Below are positions 38,335 through 47,335 of a stretch of DNA of 64,000 bases, piece after piece. The notes under the pieces were generated by a model, which ran no database searches, had not been told where the DNA came from, and saw nothing but the letters and a program-made list of their open reading frames with translations. Both the position numbers and the translations under genes were made by a program. Source of the stretch: an uncultured Piscinibacter sp. (GTDB taxonomy: Bacteria > Pseudomonadota > Gammaproteobacteria > Burkholderiales > Burkholderiaceae_C). Location of the stretch: assembly GCF_937952055.1 (NCBI RefSeq), contig NZ_CALFYO010000018.1:54508-118507 (forward strand), read 5' to 3'. Each line of letters starts with the position of its first letter. Within the stretch, counting starts at the first letter, position 1.

Positions 38335-39477
38335 ATGGACGCGGCTGCACCGCGCTTCGCGATGGTCGCGGGCGAGGCCTCGGGTGACCTGCTCGCCGGC
38401 CTGCTGCTCGGCGGCCTGCGCGCGCGCTGGCCGGGCCTCGTGGCAGAGGGCATCGGCGGACCGAAGATGGCTGCGCAGGGCTTCAGCGCCTGGTGGCCGC
38501 ACGACAAGCTGGCGGTGCGCGGCTACGTCGAGGTGCTGAGTCACTACCGCGAGCTCGCCGGCATCCGCAACCGGCTCGCCGAGCGGATCCTGGCGGCGAG
38601 GCCCGACATGTTCATCGGTGTCGACGCACCGGACTTCAACCTCGACCTCGAGGCGAGGCTGAAGGCAGGGGGCATCCGCACGGTGCACTTCGTCAGCCCG
38701 TCGATCTGGGCGTGGCGCGGCAAGCGCGTCGAGAAGATGCGCAAGGCGGTCGACGCGGTGCTGTGCATCTTCCCCTTCGAACCGGAGATCTACGCCAGGC
38801 AGGGCATCGCCGCGCACTACGTCGGGCACCCGCTGGCCGATGCGATTCCGCTGGAGGTCCCGCGCGCGGCAGCGCGCCAAGACCTCGGCATCGGCGACGA
38901 GACGGTCGTGGCCCTGCTTCCGGGCAGCCGCCGATCGGAGATCCAGTACATCGCACCGCGGCTGTTCGAGGCCGCTGTCGAGATGAGTCGCCTTCGCCAC
39001 GGCCTGCGCTTCATCCTGCCGGTGGTGCCTGGCCTGCGCCACCTTGTCGAGCCGCTGCGCAGGTTGCACGCAGATCGCGTCGTGGTCGAACTGCTCGACG
39101 GACATTCGCACGAGGCACTCGCCGCCTGCGACGTCACGCTGGTGGCCAGCGGCACGGCCACGCTCGAGGCCGCGCTGTTCAAGCGACCGATGGTCATCAC
39201 CTACGCGATGCACGCGCTGAGCTGGCAGATGATGAAGCGCATGCGGTACCAGCCCTGGGTGGGCCTGCCCAACATCCTGCTGCGCGACTTCGCCGTGCCC
39301 GAATTGATCCAGGGCGATGCCACGCCTCAGCGGCTGGCGCACGCAACCCTGTCCTGGCTCGACGACGCGCCGCGCTGCGCGGATCTCCAGAGGCGCTTTC
39401 ACGCGCTGCACCTCGAACTCAGGCGCGACACGGCGCGCGCCGCCGCCGATGCGATCGCGTCGATTCTCGGCCGCTGA
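38335..39477 (+). CDS. lpxB: Lipid A disaccharide synthase
   Basis: LpxB condenses UDP-diacylglucosamine with lipid X to form the lipid A disaccharide. The 380-residue glycosyltransferase (GT19) has VAGEASGDLLAGLLLGGL, GIGGPKMAAQGF, DAPDFNLDLEARLKAGGI, SPSIWAWRGKRVEKM and VGHPLAD. It also has LLPGSRRSEIQYIAP and ASGTATLEAALFKRPMVITY. It overlaps the next gene, rnhB, by 29 bases. Confidence 0.97.
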   Translation: MDAAAPRFAMVAGEASGDLLAGLLLGGLRARWPGLVAEGIGGPKMAAQGFSAWWPHDKLAVRGYVEVLSHYRELAGIRNRLAERILAARPDMFIGVDAPDFNLDLEARLKAGGIRTVHFVSPSIWAWRGKRVEKMRKAVDAVLCIFPFEPEIYARQGIAAHYVGHPLADAIPLEVPRAAARQDLGIGDETVVALLPGSRRSEIQYIAPRLFEAAVEMSRLRHGLRFILPVVPGLRHLVEPLRRLHADRVVVELLDGHSHEALAACDVTLVASGTATLEAALFKRPMVITYAMHALSWQMMKRMRYQPWVGLPNILLRDFAVPELIQGDATPQRLAHATLSWLDDAPRCADLQRRFHALHLELRRDTARAAADAIASILGR

Positions 39478-40069
39478 GCAGCTCGGGCTCAGCTTCGACG
39501 CCCCGGGGCTGGTCGCCGGCGTGGACGAGGCCGGCCGCGGCCCGCTCGCCGGGCCCGTGGTGGCGGCCGCGGTGATCCTCGACGACCTGCAGCCGATCAG
39601 GGGCTTGGCCGACTCGAAGGCGCTCAGCCCGCCCAGTCGCGAGGCGCTGTTCGACGAAATCCGCGCCAAGGCGCTGTGCTGCTGCATCGCCGAGGCGAGC
39701 GCGGCGGAGATCGACGCGCTGAACATCCTGCAGGCCACCATGCTGGCGATGCGCCGCGCGGTGGAGGGCCTGCGCCTGAAGCCGTCCAAGGTGCTGGTCG
39801 ACGGCAACCGCATCCCGGTGCTGAAAGTGCCGGCCGAGGCGATTGTCAAGGGCGACGCCAAGGTCAAGGCGATCTCGGCGGCGTCCATCCTCGCCAAGGT
39901 GCACCGCGACCGCCTCTGCCTCGCGTTGCACGAGCAGCATCCGCAGTACGGCTTCGATGGCCACAAGGGGTATCCAACGGCGGAGCACCTCGCGGCGCTG
40001 CGCCGGCACGGGGCCTGCCCGCAGCACCGCCGCTCGTTCGCGCCGGTGCGCGAGGTGCTGGAAGGCTGA
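39449..40069 (+). CDS. rnhB: Ribonuclease HII
   Basis: RNase HII removes ribonucleotides from DNA and RNA of RNA-DNA hybrids. The 206-residue product has VAGVDEAGRGPLAGPVVAAA with the metal-binding Asp26 and Glu27, then LADSKALSP, KVLVDGNRIP and IVKGDAKVKAISAASILAKV. The ATG at 39449 lies inside lpxB; it is the only good start giving a family-length protein. Confidence 0.95.
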   Translation: MRSRRFSAAEQLGLSFDAPGLVAGVDEAGRGPLAGPVVAAAVILDDLQPIRGLADSKALSPPSREALFDEIRAKALCCCIAEASAAEIDALNILQATMLAMRRAVEGLRLKPSKVLVDGNRIPVLKVPAEAIVKGDAKVKAISAASILAKVHRDRLCLALHEQHPQYGFDGHKGYPTAEHLAALRRHGACPQHRRSFAPVREVLEG

Positions 40070-40072
40070 ACC

Positions 40073-40849
40073 ATGGCCGATCCGCGTCCGATCAGCTCGA
40101 AGGACAACCCGCTGCTGGTGCGCGTGCGCAAGCTCGGCGCCGACCCCGGTGCCTATCGCAAGCTCGGCGAGGTCTGGCTGGAGGGCGACCATCTTTGCGA
40201 CGCCTTCGTGCGGCGCGGCGGGCGAGCGCTTCATGCCATCGTCCGGGCTGACGGCTGGGCTCAGCCGGCCCTGCGCCATCTGGCGTCGCATGCCGCGGCG
40301 GTGGCCATCCTGCCGCCGGAGCTGATGGCGGGGTTGTCGACGCTGGAGTCGCCGCCGATGATCGGTTTCGTCGTCGCCACGCCCACCGCGCCCGCGATCA
40401 CCCCTGACGCGCCGTCGGTGGTGTTCGACCGGCTGCAGGATGCCGGCAACGTCGGCGCCATCCTGCGCAGCGCCTCGGCCTTCGGCTTTGCGCAGGTGAT
40501 CGCGCTCAAGGGCACGGCGGCGCTGTGGTCCCCCAAGGTGCTGCGCGCCGGCATGGGCGCGCACTTCGCGCTGCGCCTGGTGGAAGCTGTCGAGGCTGAT
40601 GCGCTGACCGCGTTGCAGGTGCCCTTGCTGGCGACCAGTCCACATGCCGCACCGGCGATCCACCAAGTGGCGCTGCCCTGGCCCTGCGGCTGGGTGCTCG
40701 GTCACGAAGGGCGCGGCGTGGCAGAGGCGCTCCAGCAGCGCTGTGCGATGGCCCTGCGCATTCCGCAGCCCGGTGGCGAGGAGTCACTGAACGTGGCGGC
40801 CGCAGCGGCAGTCTGCCTCTACGAATCCGCGCGGCAGCGCATGGCCTAG
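40073..40849 (+). CDS. TrmH/SpoU-family RNA 2'-O-methyltransferase
   Basis: The 258-residue product has a short N-terminal substrate-binding domain (VWLEGDHLCDAF) and the SPOUT knot motifs: DRLQDAGNVGAILRSASAFG (motif 1), WVLGHEGRGVAEAL (motif 2) and IPQPGGEESLNVAAAAAV (motif 3). It should methylate a ribose 2'-hydroxyl in rRNA or tRNA with S-adenosylmethionine. The target is not readable from sequence. It begins three bases after rnhB, and its TAG overlaps the stop of the convergent ppsR. Confidence 0.92.
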   Translation: MADPRPISSKDNPLLVRVRKLGADPGAYRKLGEVWLEGDHLCDAFVRRGGRALHAIVRADGWAQPALRHLASHAAAVAILPPELMAGLSTLESPPMIGFVVATPTAPAITPDAPSVVFDRLQDAGNVGAILRSASAFGFAQVIALKGTAALWSPKVLRAGMGAHFALRLVEAVEADALTALQVPLLATSPHAAPAIHQVALPWPCGWVLGHEGRGVAEALQQRCAMALRIPQPGGEESLNVAAAAAVCLYESARQRMA

Positions 40850-41664
40850 TACATCAGCCGGTCCGGCCGAAGATCGCGCAGGATCGTCGTCGCGATCTCC
40901 TCGATCGATTTGTGCGTCGACGACAGCCAGGCAATGCCCTCGCGGCGCATCATCGCCTCGGCCTCGCGCACCTCGGCGCGGCAATTCTCGATCGAGGCGT
41001 ACTTGCTGTTCGGGCGGCGCTCGTTGCGGATGTGGCTGAGCCGCTCGGGGTCGATGGTGAGGCCGAAGCACTTCCGCTTGAACGGCGCCAGCGTCGAGGG
41101 GATCTGCCCGCGGTCGAAGTCCTCGGGAATGAGCGGGTAGTTCGCCGCCTTGATGCCATGCTGCATCGCCAGGTACAGCGAGGTCGGTGTCTTGCCGCTG
41201 CGCGACACGCCGACGAGGATCACGTCGGCCTCGGACAGGTTCTTGGACGACTGTCCGTCGTCATGGGCGAGCGAGAAGTTGATCGCTTCGATGCGGTCGG
41301 TGTACTCCTGACTCTTCGAAATGTCGGAGAAGCGGCCGATGCGGTGATTGGACTTGACGCCGAACTCGGCTTCCAGCGGCTCGATGAAGGTGTTGAACAT
41401 GTCCAGCACCAGGCCGTGCGACTGCTTGAGAATGTCGAGGATCTCGGCATTGACCAGCGTGACGAACACGACCGGCCGGCGGCCTTCCGTGTCCGCCGTG
41501 TGGTTCACCTCGCGCAGCACCTGGTAGGCCTTGTCGGGGGTGTCGACGAAGGGCCGGCGCACATGGCGCGGCTTGCCGGGGAACTGCGCCAGGATCGAGT
41601 TGCCGAAGGTCTCGGCCGTGATGCCGGTGCCGTCGGAGACGAAGTAGACGGTGCGATCGGGCAT
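40846..41664 (-). CDS. ppsR: PEP synthase regulatory kinase/phosphorylase PpsR
   Basis: PpsR (DUF299) switches phosphoenolpyruvate synthase off by ADP-dependent phosphorylation of a threonine and on again by phosphate-dependent removal. The 272-residue product begins VYFVSDGTGITAETFGNSIL and carries the P-loop GVSRSGKT (152-159) and the family motif KRKCFGLTIDPERLSHIRNE. It is divergent from ppsA, its expected target. The start at 41664 was chosen because the upstream frame has no family similarity. Confidence 0.95.
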   Translation of the reverse strand: MPDRTVYFVSDGTGITAETFGNSILAQFPGKPRHVRRPFVDTPDKAYQVLREVNHTADTEGRRPVVFVTLVNAEILDILKQSHGLVLDMFNTFIEPLEAEFGVKSNHRIGRFSDISKSQEYTDRIEAINFSLAHDDGQSSKNLSEADVILVGVSRSGKTPTSLYLAMQHGIKAANYPLIPEDFDRGQIPSTLAPFKRKCFGLTIDPERLSHIRNERRPNSKYASIENCRAEVREAEAMMRREGIAWLSSTHKSIEEIATTILRDLRPDRLMY

Positions 41665-41717
41665 GAAGCGCGGCCTTCGGGTTGGGGGGCGACGGCCCGC
41701 ATGATAGGGACAAACCT

Positions 41718-41723
41718 TAGAAT
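41718..41723 (+). promoter_or_regulatory. Candidate -10 element upstream of ppsA
   Basis: TAGAAT (five of six to the -10 consensus) lies in the 228-bp ppsR-ppsA gap, 170 bp before ppsA. If used, it would give a GC-rich leader of about 160 nt. No clear -35 is present. The rest of the gap holds no gene I can support; a GGAG ribosome binding site precedes the ppsA ATG. Confidence 0.25.
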
Positions 41724-41892
41724 CCAGCCGAACACTTCCACCTCGCCGCCCGATGCACGCCGCCCAACGCCCCCGAGCACTCCCAGAGTGTGGCGCGCCC
41801 GCGTGGGGGCCTGCCGCCGCCCTCGAGCCTGACTCGGGCCGCCGCACGCGGGGCTGGGAGACACCGGTTTACCAACATCACGGAGTTCTCCC

Positions 41893-44301
41893 ATGTCCAA
41901 CCCTGCACTGGCGACCGCCCTGGTCGTACCGTTCGAACAGCTGAGGATGACCGACGTCGAGTCGGTGGGCGGCAAGAACGCCTCGCTCGGCGAGATGATC
42001 AGCCAACTGGCAGCCTCCGGGGTGCGGGTGCCCGGAGGGTTCGCCACCACGGCGCATGCCTTCCGGGAATTCCTCAAGCACGAAGGACTCGCGACGCGCA
42101 TCGCCGAGCGCCTGGCGACGCTGAACACCGACGACGTGCGCGCCCTGGCCGAAGCCGGCGCGCAGATCCGCCACTGGATCGAAGCCACGCCGTTCCCGCC
42201 CGCGCTGGAGGCGGCCATCCGTGCCGAGTTCGCCAAGCTGACCACGGGGAACCCCGGTGCCTCCTTCGCGGTGCGATCCTCCGCCACGGCGGAGGATCTG
42301 CCCGACGCGTCGTTCGCCGGCCAGCAGGAGACCTTCCTGAACGTGGTGGGCATCGACGAAGTGCTGGCGAAGATGAAGGAGGTCTTCGCGAGCCTCTACA
42401 ACGACCGCGCCATCAGCTATCGTGTGCACAAGGGCTTTGCCCACGGCGACGTGGCGCTGTCGGCCGGCGTGCAGCGCATGGTCCGCTCCGACCTCGGCGC
42501 GGCCGGCGTGATGTTCACCATCGACACCGAAAGCGGCTTCCAGGACGTGGTGTTCATCACCTCCAGCTATGGCCTGGGCGAAACGGTGGTGCAAGGCGCG
42601 GTCAACCCCGACGAGTTCTACGTGCACAAGCCGGCGCTGAAGGCCGGCAAGCTGCCCATCATCCGTCGCAACCTCGGCTCCAAGCTGATCAAGATGGAGT
42701 TCGCCCCGGCCGAGGAGAAGGCGAAGACCGGCAAGCTGGTGCGCACCGTCGACACCGCGCCCGAACACCGCAACCGCTTCTCGCTGACCGACGCCGATGT
42801 CGCCGAGCTGGCGCGCTACGCGCTGATCATCGAGCAGCACTATGGCCGCCCGATGGACATCGAATGGGGCAAGGACGGTGGCGACAACCAGCTCTACATC
42901 CTGCAGGCGCGTCCCGAGACGGTGAAGAGCCAGGCGATGGGCAAGGTTGAGCAGCGCTACAAGCTCAAGAGCTCGGGGACCGTGCTCGCCGAGGGCCGTG
43001 CAATCGGCCAGAAGATCGGCACGGGTCCGGTGCGCATCGTGCACAGCCTGGCCGACATGGACCAGGTGCAGGCCGGCGACGTGCTGGTCACCGACATGAC
43101 CGACCCGAACTGGGAGCCGGTCATGAAGCGCGCCAGCGCCATCGTCACCAACCGTGGCGGACGCACCTGCCACGCAGCCATCATCGCCCGGGAACTGGGC
43201 ATCCCGGCGGTCGTGGGTTGCGGCGACGCGACCGAGACGCTGAAAGACGGCGCGCTGGTGACCGTGGTCTGCTCCGAGGGCGACACCGGCTTCATCTACG
43301 ACGGCCTGCTCGAGACCGAGGTCAGCGACGTGCAGCGCGGCGAACTGCCGTACTGTCCGGTGAAGATCATGATGAACGTCGGCAACCCGCAACTGGCCTT
43401 CGACTTCGCGCAGATGCCCAACTCGGGCGTCGGCCTGGCGCGCCTCGAGTTCATCATCAACAACAACATCGGCGTGCACCCGAAGGCGATCCTCGACTAC
43501 CCGAACGTCGATGCCGACCTGAAGAAGGCCGTCGAATCGGTGGCGCGCGGGCACGCGTCGCCGCGAGCCTTCTACGTCGACAAGCTGGTCGAGGGCGTCG
43601 CCACCATCGCCGCAGCCTTCTGGCCCAAGCCGGTGATCGTGCGGCTGTCGGACTTCAAGAGCAACGAATACAAGAAGCTGATCGGCGGCTCGCGCTACGA
43701 GCCCGAGGAAGAGAATCCGATGCTCGGATTCCGCGGCGCATCGCGCTACGTCAGCGAGAGCTTCGGCGAGGCCTTCGCAATGGAGTGCGAGGCGCTCAAG
43801 CGCGTGCGCACCGACATGGGCCTGACCAACGTCGAGATCATGGTGCCGTTCGTGCGCACCCTCGGGCAGGCGGAGCGCGTGGTGGGCATGCTGGCCGAGC
43901 GCGGCCTGAAGCGCGCCGCCGCCGGCGGCACCGACGGCCTGCGCGTGATCATGATGTGCGAGGTGCCGAGCAACGCCATCCTGGCCGAGCAGTTTCTCGA
44001 GCACTTCGACGGCATGTCGATCGGCTCGAACGACCTCACTCAACTCACGCTGGGCCTGGACCGCGATTCCGGCCTCGAGCTGCTGGCACGCGACTTCGAC
44101 GAGCGCGATCCGGCCGTGAAGGCGCTGATCTCGCGCGCCATCGCCGCCTGTCGGGCGGTCGGCAAGTACGTCGGCATCTGCGGCCAGGGCCCCAGCGACC
44201 ATCCGGACTTCGCCGACTGGCTGGCGCGCGAGGGCATCGTGTCGATCTCGCTGAACCCCGACACGGTGGTCGAGACCTGGCAGCGCCTCGCGAAGCGCTA
44301 G
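41893..44301 (+). CDS. ppsA: Phosphoenolpyruvate synthase
   Basis: PpsA converts pyruvate and ATP to phosphoenolpyruvate, AMP and phosphate, the gluconeogenic entry for three-carbon substrates. The 802-residue product has the N-terminal ATP/pyruvate-binding domain (SVGGKNASLGEMISQL, FAVRSSATAEDLPDASFAGQ). The swivelling phosphohistidine domain shows GGRTCHAAIIARELGIPAVV, with His427 as phosphate carrier next to the PpsR-target threonine. The C-terminal PEP domain includes GSNDLTQLTLGLDRDS. It is probably controlled by PpsR and suits the propionate genes nearby. Confidence 0.97.
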   Translation: MSNPALATALVVPFEQLRMTDVESVGGKNASLGEMISQLAASGVRVPGGFATTAHAFREFLKHEGLATRIAERLATLNTDDVRALAEAGAQIRHWIEATPFPPALEAAIRAEFAKLTTGNPGASFAVRSSATAEDLPDASFAGQQETFLNVVGIDEVLAKMKEVFASLYNDRAISYRVHKGFAHGDVALSAGVQRMVRSDLGAAGVMFTIDTESGFQDVVFITSSYGLGETVVQGAVNPDEFYVHKPALKAGKLPIIRRNLGSKLIKMEFAPAEEKAKTGKLVRTVDTAPEHRNRFSLTDADVAELARYALIIEQHYGRPMDIEWGKDGGDNQLYILQARPETVKSQAMGKVEQRYKLKSSGTVLAEGRAIGQKIGTGPVRIVHSLADMDQVQAGDVLVTDMTDPNWEPVMKRASAIVTNRGGRTCHAAIIARELGIPAVVGCGDATETLKDGALVTVVCSEGDTGFIYDGLLETEVSDVQRGELPYCPVKIMMNVGNPQLAFDFAQMPNSGVGLARLEFIINNNIGVHPKAILDYPNVDADLKKAVESVARGHASPRAFYVDKLVEGVATIAAAFWPKPVIVRLSDFKSNEYKKLIGGSRYEPEEENPMLGFRGASRYVSESFGEAFAMECEALKRVRTDMGLTNVEIMVPFVRTLGQAERVVGMLAERGLKRAAAGGTDGLRVIMMCEVPSNAILAEQFLEHFDGMSIGSNDLTQLTLGLDRDSGLELLARDFDERDPAVKALISRAIAACRAVGKYVGICGQGPSDHPDFADWLAREGIVSISLNPDTVVETWQRLAKR

Positions 44302-44308
44302 ACCGTCC

Positions 44309-45145
44309 TCAGGCGCACGCCGGCAGCTCGAGGTTGTCGATCAACCTCGTGCTGCCGATCCTCGCGGCGGCCAGCGCCACGAGCGGCTCGCCCGTCACCG
44401 GCTCGCCGAGATCGCGCTGGCGCCGCACCGCCACGTAGTCGGGCTGCCAGCCGCGCTCGGCCAGCGATGTCATGGCCTGCGCCTCGAGCCGGGCCCAGTC
44501 GCGCGAGCCGCCCTCGATGGCATCGGCCACGCGCCGCAGGGCGGCACTCAGCTGCACCGACTCCGAGCGCTGCGCCGCGTCGAGGTAGCCATTTCGCGAG
44601 GACAGCGCCAGGCCATCGCCGGCACGGCTGGTCTCGCCGGCGACGATCGTGATCGGCAACGCAAGCTGCTCCACCATGCGGCGGAGCACCATCAACTGCT
44701 GGTAGTCCTTCTTGCCGAACACCGCGACACGTGGCTGGACGCAGTTGAAGAGCTTGAGCACCACCGTGCATACGCCGGTGAAGAAACCCGGGCGAAAGTG
44801 CCCTTCGAGGATGTCCGCCAGCTCGGTCGGCGGCTGCACGGTGTAGCGCTGCGGCTCGGGGTAGAGGTCACTCTCCGACGGCGCGAACACGATGTCGTTG
44901 CCGGCATGGCGCAACAGCTCGCAGTCGCGCTGCAGCGTGCGCGGGTAGGTGTCGAAATCCTCGTGCGGCGCGAACTGCAGCCGGTTGACGAAGATGCTCG
45001 TCACCGTCGGCCCGCCGTGCTGGCGTGCGAGCTTGACCAGCGAGAGATGGCCGTCGTGCAGGTTGCCCATGGTCGGCACGAAGGCGGTGCGGTCGTGGCC
45101 CGCCAGTGCGGCGCGCAGGTCGGCGACGGTGTGGACGATCTGCAT
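44309..45145 (-). CDS. panC: Pantothenate synthetase
   Basis: PanC joins pantoate and beta-alanine with ATP to give pantothenate, the coenzyme A precursor. The 278-residue product has FVPTMGNLHDGHLSLVKLAR with the ATP-binding histidines His30 and His33. It also has FVNRLQFAPHEDFDTYPRT, VFGKKDYQQL and the KMSKS-like LALSSRNGYLD. It ends seven bases from the convergent ppsA and lies 25 bp after panB. Confidence 0.97.
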   Translation of the reverse strand: MQIVHTVADLRAALAGHDRTAFVPTMGNLHDGHLSLVKLARQHGGPTVTSIFVNRLQFAPHEDFDTYPRTLQRDCELLRHAGNDIVFAPSESDLYPEPQRYTVQPPTELADILEGHFRPGFFTGVCTVVLKLFNCVQPRVAVFGKKDYQQLMVLRRMVEQLALPITIVAGETSRAGDGLALSSRNGYLDAAQRSESVQLSAALRRVADAIEGGSRDWARLEAQAMTSLAERGWQPDYVAVRRQRDLGEPVTGEPLVALAAARIGSTRLIDNLELPACA

Positions 45146-45170
45146 GGGCGCGGTTCCCTTTGTATGCCAC

Positions 45171-46007
45171 TCAATAGCCGTGTAGGGCCGGGTCGGGGAA
45201 GCTGCCGTCCTTCACTGATGCCACGTAGGCGCGGATCGCGGCCTCGATGCTGTCGGCGCCGGCCATGAAGTTGCGCACGAATCGCGGCAGCTTGCCACGC
45301 GTGACGCCGAGCATGTCGTGCAGCACCAGCACCTGACCACTGCAGCCGGGGCCGGCGCCGATGCCGATCACCGGGATGGGCAGGCTGTCGGCAAGCTGCC
45401 GGCCGAGCTCGCTCGGGATCAGTTCCACCACCAGCATTGCCGCGCCGGCGTCGGACAGTTCGCGCGCCTCTCGCAGCAGCCGCGCAGCGCCGTCTTCGTC
45501 GCGTCCCTGGATGCGGTAGCCGCCGAGCGCGTGCACCGATTGCGGCGTCAGGCCGAGGTGCGCGCACACCGGGATGCCCCGCTCGGCGAGGTGGCGCACG
45601 ATAGGCGCCGTCCAGCCGCCGCCTTCGAGCTTGACCATGTGCGCCCCCGCGCGCATCAGTGTCGCGGCGCTGAGCAGGGCCTGCTCGGTGCCGGTGTGGT
45701 AGGTCGCGAACGGCAGGTCGCCGACGATCCAGGCGTGGCGGCTGCCACGTGCCACGCATTGGACGTGGTAGGCCAGCTCGTCGAGCGTGACCGGCAGGGT
45801 GCTGTCGCGGCCCTGCAGCGTCATGCCCAGCGAGTCACCGATCAGCAGCACGTCGACGCCGGCGTCGTCGAGCAGCCGCGCGAAGCTGGCGTCGTAGCAA
45901 GTCAGCATGGCGATCTTCTCGCCGGCCGCGCGCATCGCGGCAAGGCGGTGCAGCGTCATTGGCTTGCGCGGTGCGGCGGCGTCGCCTTGGGCGGGAGTGG
46001 GGTACAT
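45171..46007 (-). CDS. panB: Ketopantoate hydroxymethyltransferase
   Basis: PanB makes ketopantoate from ketoisovalerate and methylene-tetrahydrofolate. The 278-residue product shows KIAMLTCYDASFARLLDDAG, LIGDSLGMTLQG with the metal ligand, AHMVKLEGGGW, CAHLGLTPQSVHALGGY and IGIGAGPGCSGQVLVLHD. It begins one base after the moeA stop. A second in-frame ATG at 45959 (MTLHRLAAM) is the alternative start. Confidence 0.96.
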   Translation of the reverse strand: MYPTPAQGDAAAPRKPMTLHRLAAMRAAGEKIAMLTCYDASFARLLDDAGVDVLLIGDSLGMTLQGRDSTLPVTLDELAYHVQCVARGSRHAWIVGDLPFATYHTGTEQALLSAATLMRAGAHMVKLEGGGWTAPIVRHLAERGIPVCAHLGLTPQSVHALGGYRIQGRDEDGAARLLREARELSDAGAAMLVVELIPSELGRQLADSLPIPVIGIGAGPGCSGQVLVLHDMLGVTRGKLPRFVRNFMAGADSIEAAIRAYVASVKDGSFPDPALHGY

Positions 46008-46008
46008 C

Positions 46009-47295
46009 TCAGACGAGCCCATCGAAGGGGAGCACGTCGACCAGGTCGCCCCTCGCCACGTTGCCCTGCTCGTGGTCCAGCACGACAAGACCGTTGGCCA
46101 CGCTCATGCTGCGCAGGATGCCCGAGCCCTGCGAGCCCGTGATTTCCACCTGCCAGCCCGTCTCGGAGCGGGACACGATCCCGCGCTGGTATTCCGTGCG
46201 ACCGGCCTTCTTGCGGATCGCCTGTGTGCTGGCTGCGCGCAGCATTGGCAACGGCTGCGGCGAGGCGCCGCTCATCGCCAGCAGCGCGTCGCGCACGAAG
46301 GCGTAGAAGGTGACCATCACCGCCACCGGATTGCCCGGCAATCCGAACAGGATGGCGTCGTGGCCGCGGCTGGTGATCCTGCCGATCGCCATCGGCCGGC
46401 CGGGACGCATCGCAATCCTCCAGAACAGCACGTCGCCCAACGCCTTCATCACCTGCTTGGTGTGGTCGGCCTCGCCGACGCTGACGCCGCCCGAGGTGAT
46501 CACCGCGTCGGCGTTCTCGGCGGCGTGCCGGAAGGCGGATTCCAGCGCGGCGGGGTCGTCGCGCACCACGCCCATGTCGAGCAGGTCCACGCCGAGGCGC
46601 TGCAGCATGCCCCACAGCGTGTAGCGGTTGCTGTCGTAGACGCAGCCTTCATCCAGCGGCTCGCCGATCGAGCGCAGTTCGTCGCCGGTCGAGAAGAAGG
46701 CGACCCGCAGGCGGCGCCACACCGGCACCTCGGCCTGGCCGAGCGAAGCCAGCAGGCCGAGGTCGGCCGGTCGCAGCAGGCGGCCGGCCTTCAACGCCGC
46801 CTCGCCCCGGGCCAGGTCCTCTCCGGCAAGGCGCCGGTTGTCGCCGGGGCGCACCACGCCGGCGGGCACGCTGACGCGGTCGCTTTCGACCCTGGCGAAC
46901 TCCTGCGGCACCACGGTGTCGAGCCCGGCGGGCATCACCGCGCCGGTCATGATGCGCACGCATTGCCCCGGACCGACCGTACCGTCGAACTGCGCGCCGG
47001 CGAAGCCGGTGCCGGCCACCTGCAGCACGCTGTCGCCATCTGCCGAGAGATCGGCGCCGCGCAAGGCGTAACCATCCATGGCCGAGTTGTCGTGCGCCGG
47101 CACGTCGATGGGCGAGACGATGTCGCGCGCCAGCACGCGTCCGAGCGCCGAGCGGATCGGCAGCATCTCCACCGCCTGCACACGCGGCACGAGGCGGGAG
47201 ATGAACTCCTGCGCCTGCGCCACCGGCAGAGCGTTCGGGTCGTAGCCGCTGACGCAGGAGGCGATCTCGGCGAGGGTGGCGTTCGTCGTGGTCAT
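46009..47295 (-). CDS. moeA: Molybdopterin molybdenumtransferase MoeA (first copy)
   Basis: MoeA inserts molybdate into adenylated molybdopterin. The 428-residue product has the MoeA core PAHDNSAMDGYALRGADL, the RIMTGAVMPAGLDTVV segment, VAFFSTGDELRSIGEPLDEG and ITSGGVSVGEADHTKQVM. It ends with AILFGLPGNPVAVMVTF and a C-terminal domain IV. It follows mobA by 40 bp and is directly followed by panB. A second MoeA is encoded at 60399. Confidence 0.95.
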   Translation of the reverse strand: MTTTNATLAEIASCVSGYDPNALPVAQAQEFISRLVPRVQAVEMLPIRSALGRVLARDIVSPIDVPAHDNSAMDGYALRGADLSADGDSVLQVAGTGFAGAQFDGTVGPGQCVRIMTGAVMPAGLDTVVPQEFARVESDRVSVPAGVVRPGDNRRLAGEDLARGEAALKAGRLLRPADLGLLASLGQAEVPVWRRLRVAFFSTGDELRSIGEPLDEGCVYDSNRYTLWGMLQRLGVDLLDMGVVRDDPAALESAFRHAAENADAVITSGGVSVGEADHTKQVMKALGDVLFWRIAMRPGRPMAIGRITSRGHDAILFGLPGNPVAVMVTFYAFVRDALLAMSGASPQPLPMLRAASTQAIRKKAGRTEYQRGIVSRSETGWQVEITGSQGSGILRSMSVANGLVVLDHEQGNVARGDLVDVLPFDGLV

Positions 47296-47335
47296 GGGCG
47301 GGGATGGTAACGAGCGGCGAGGCCGCTGCCGTGCC

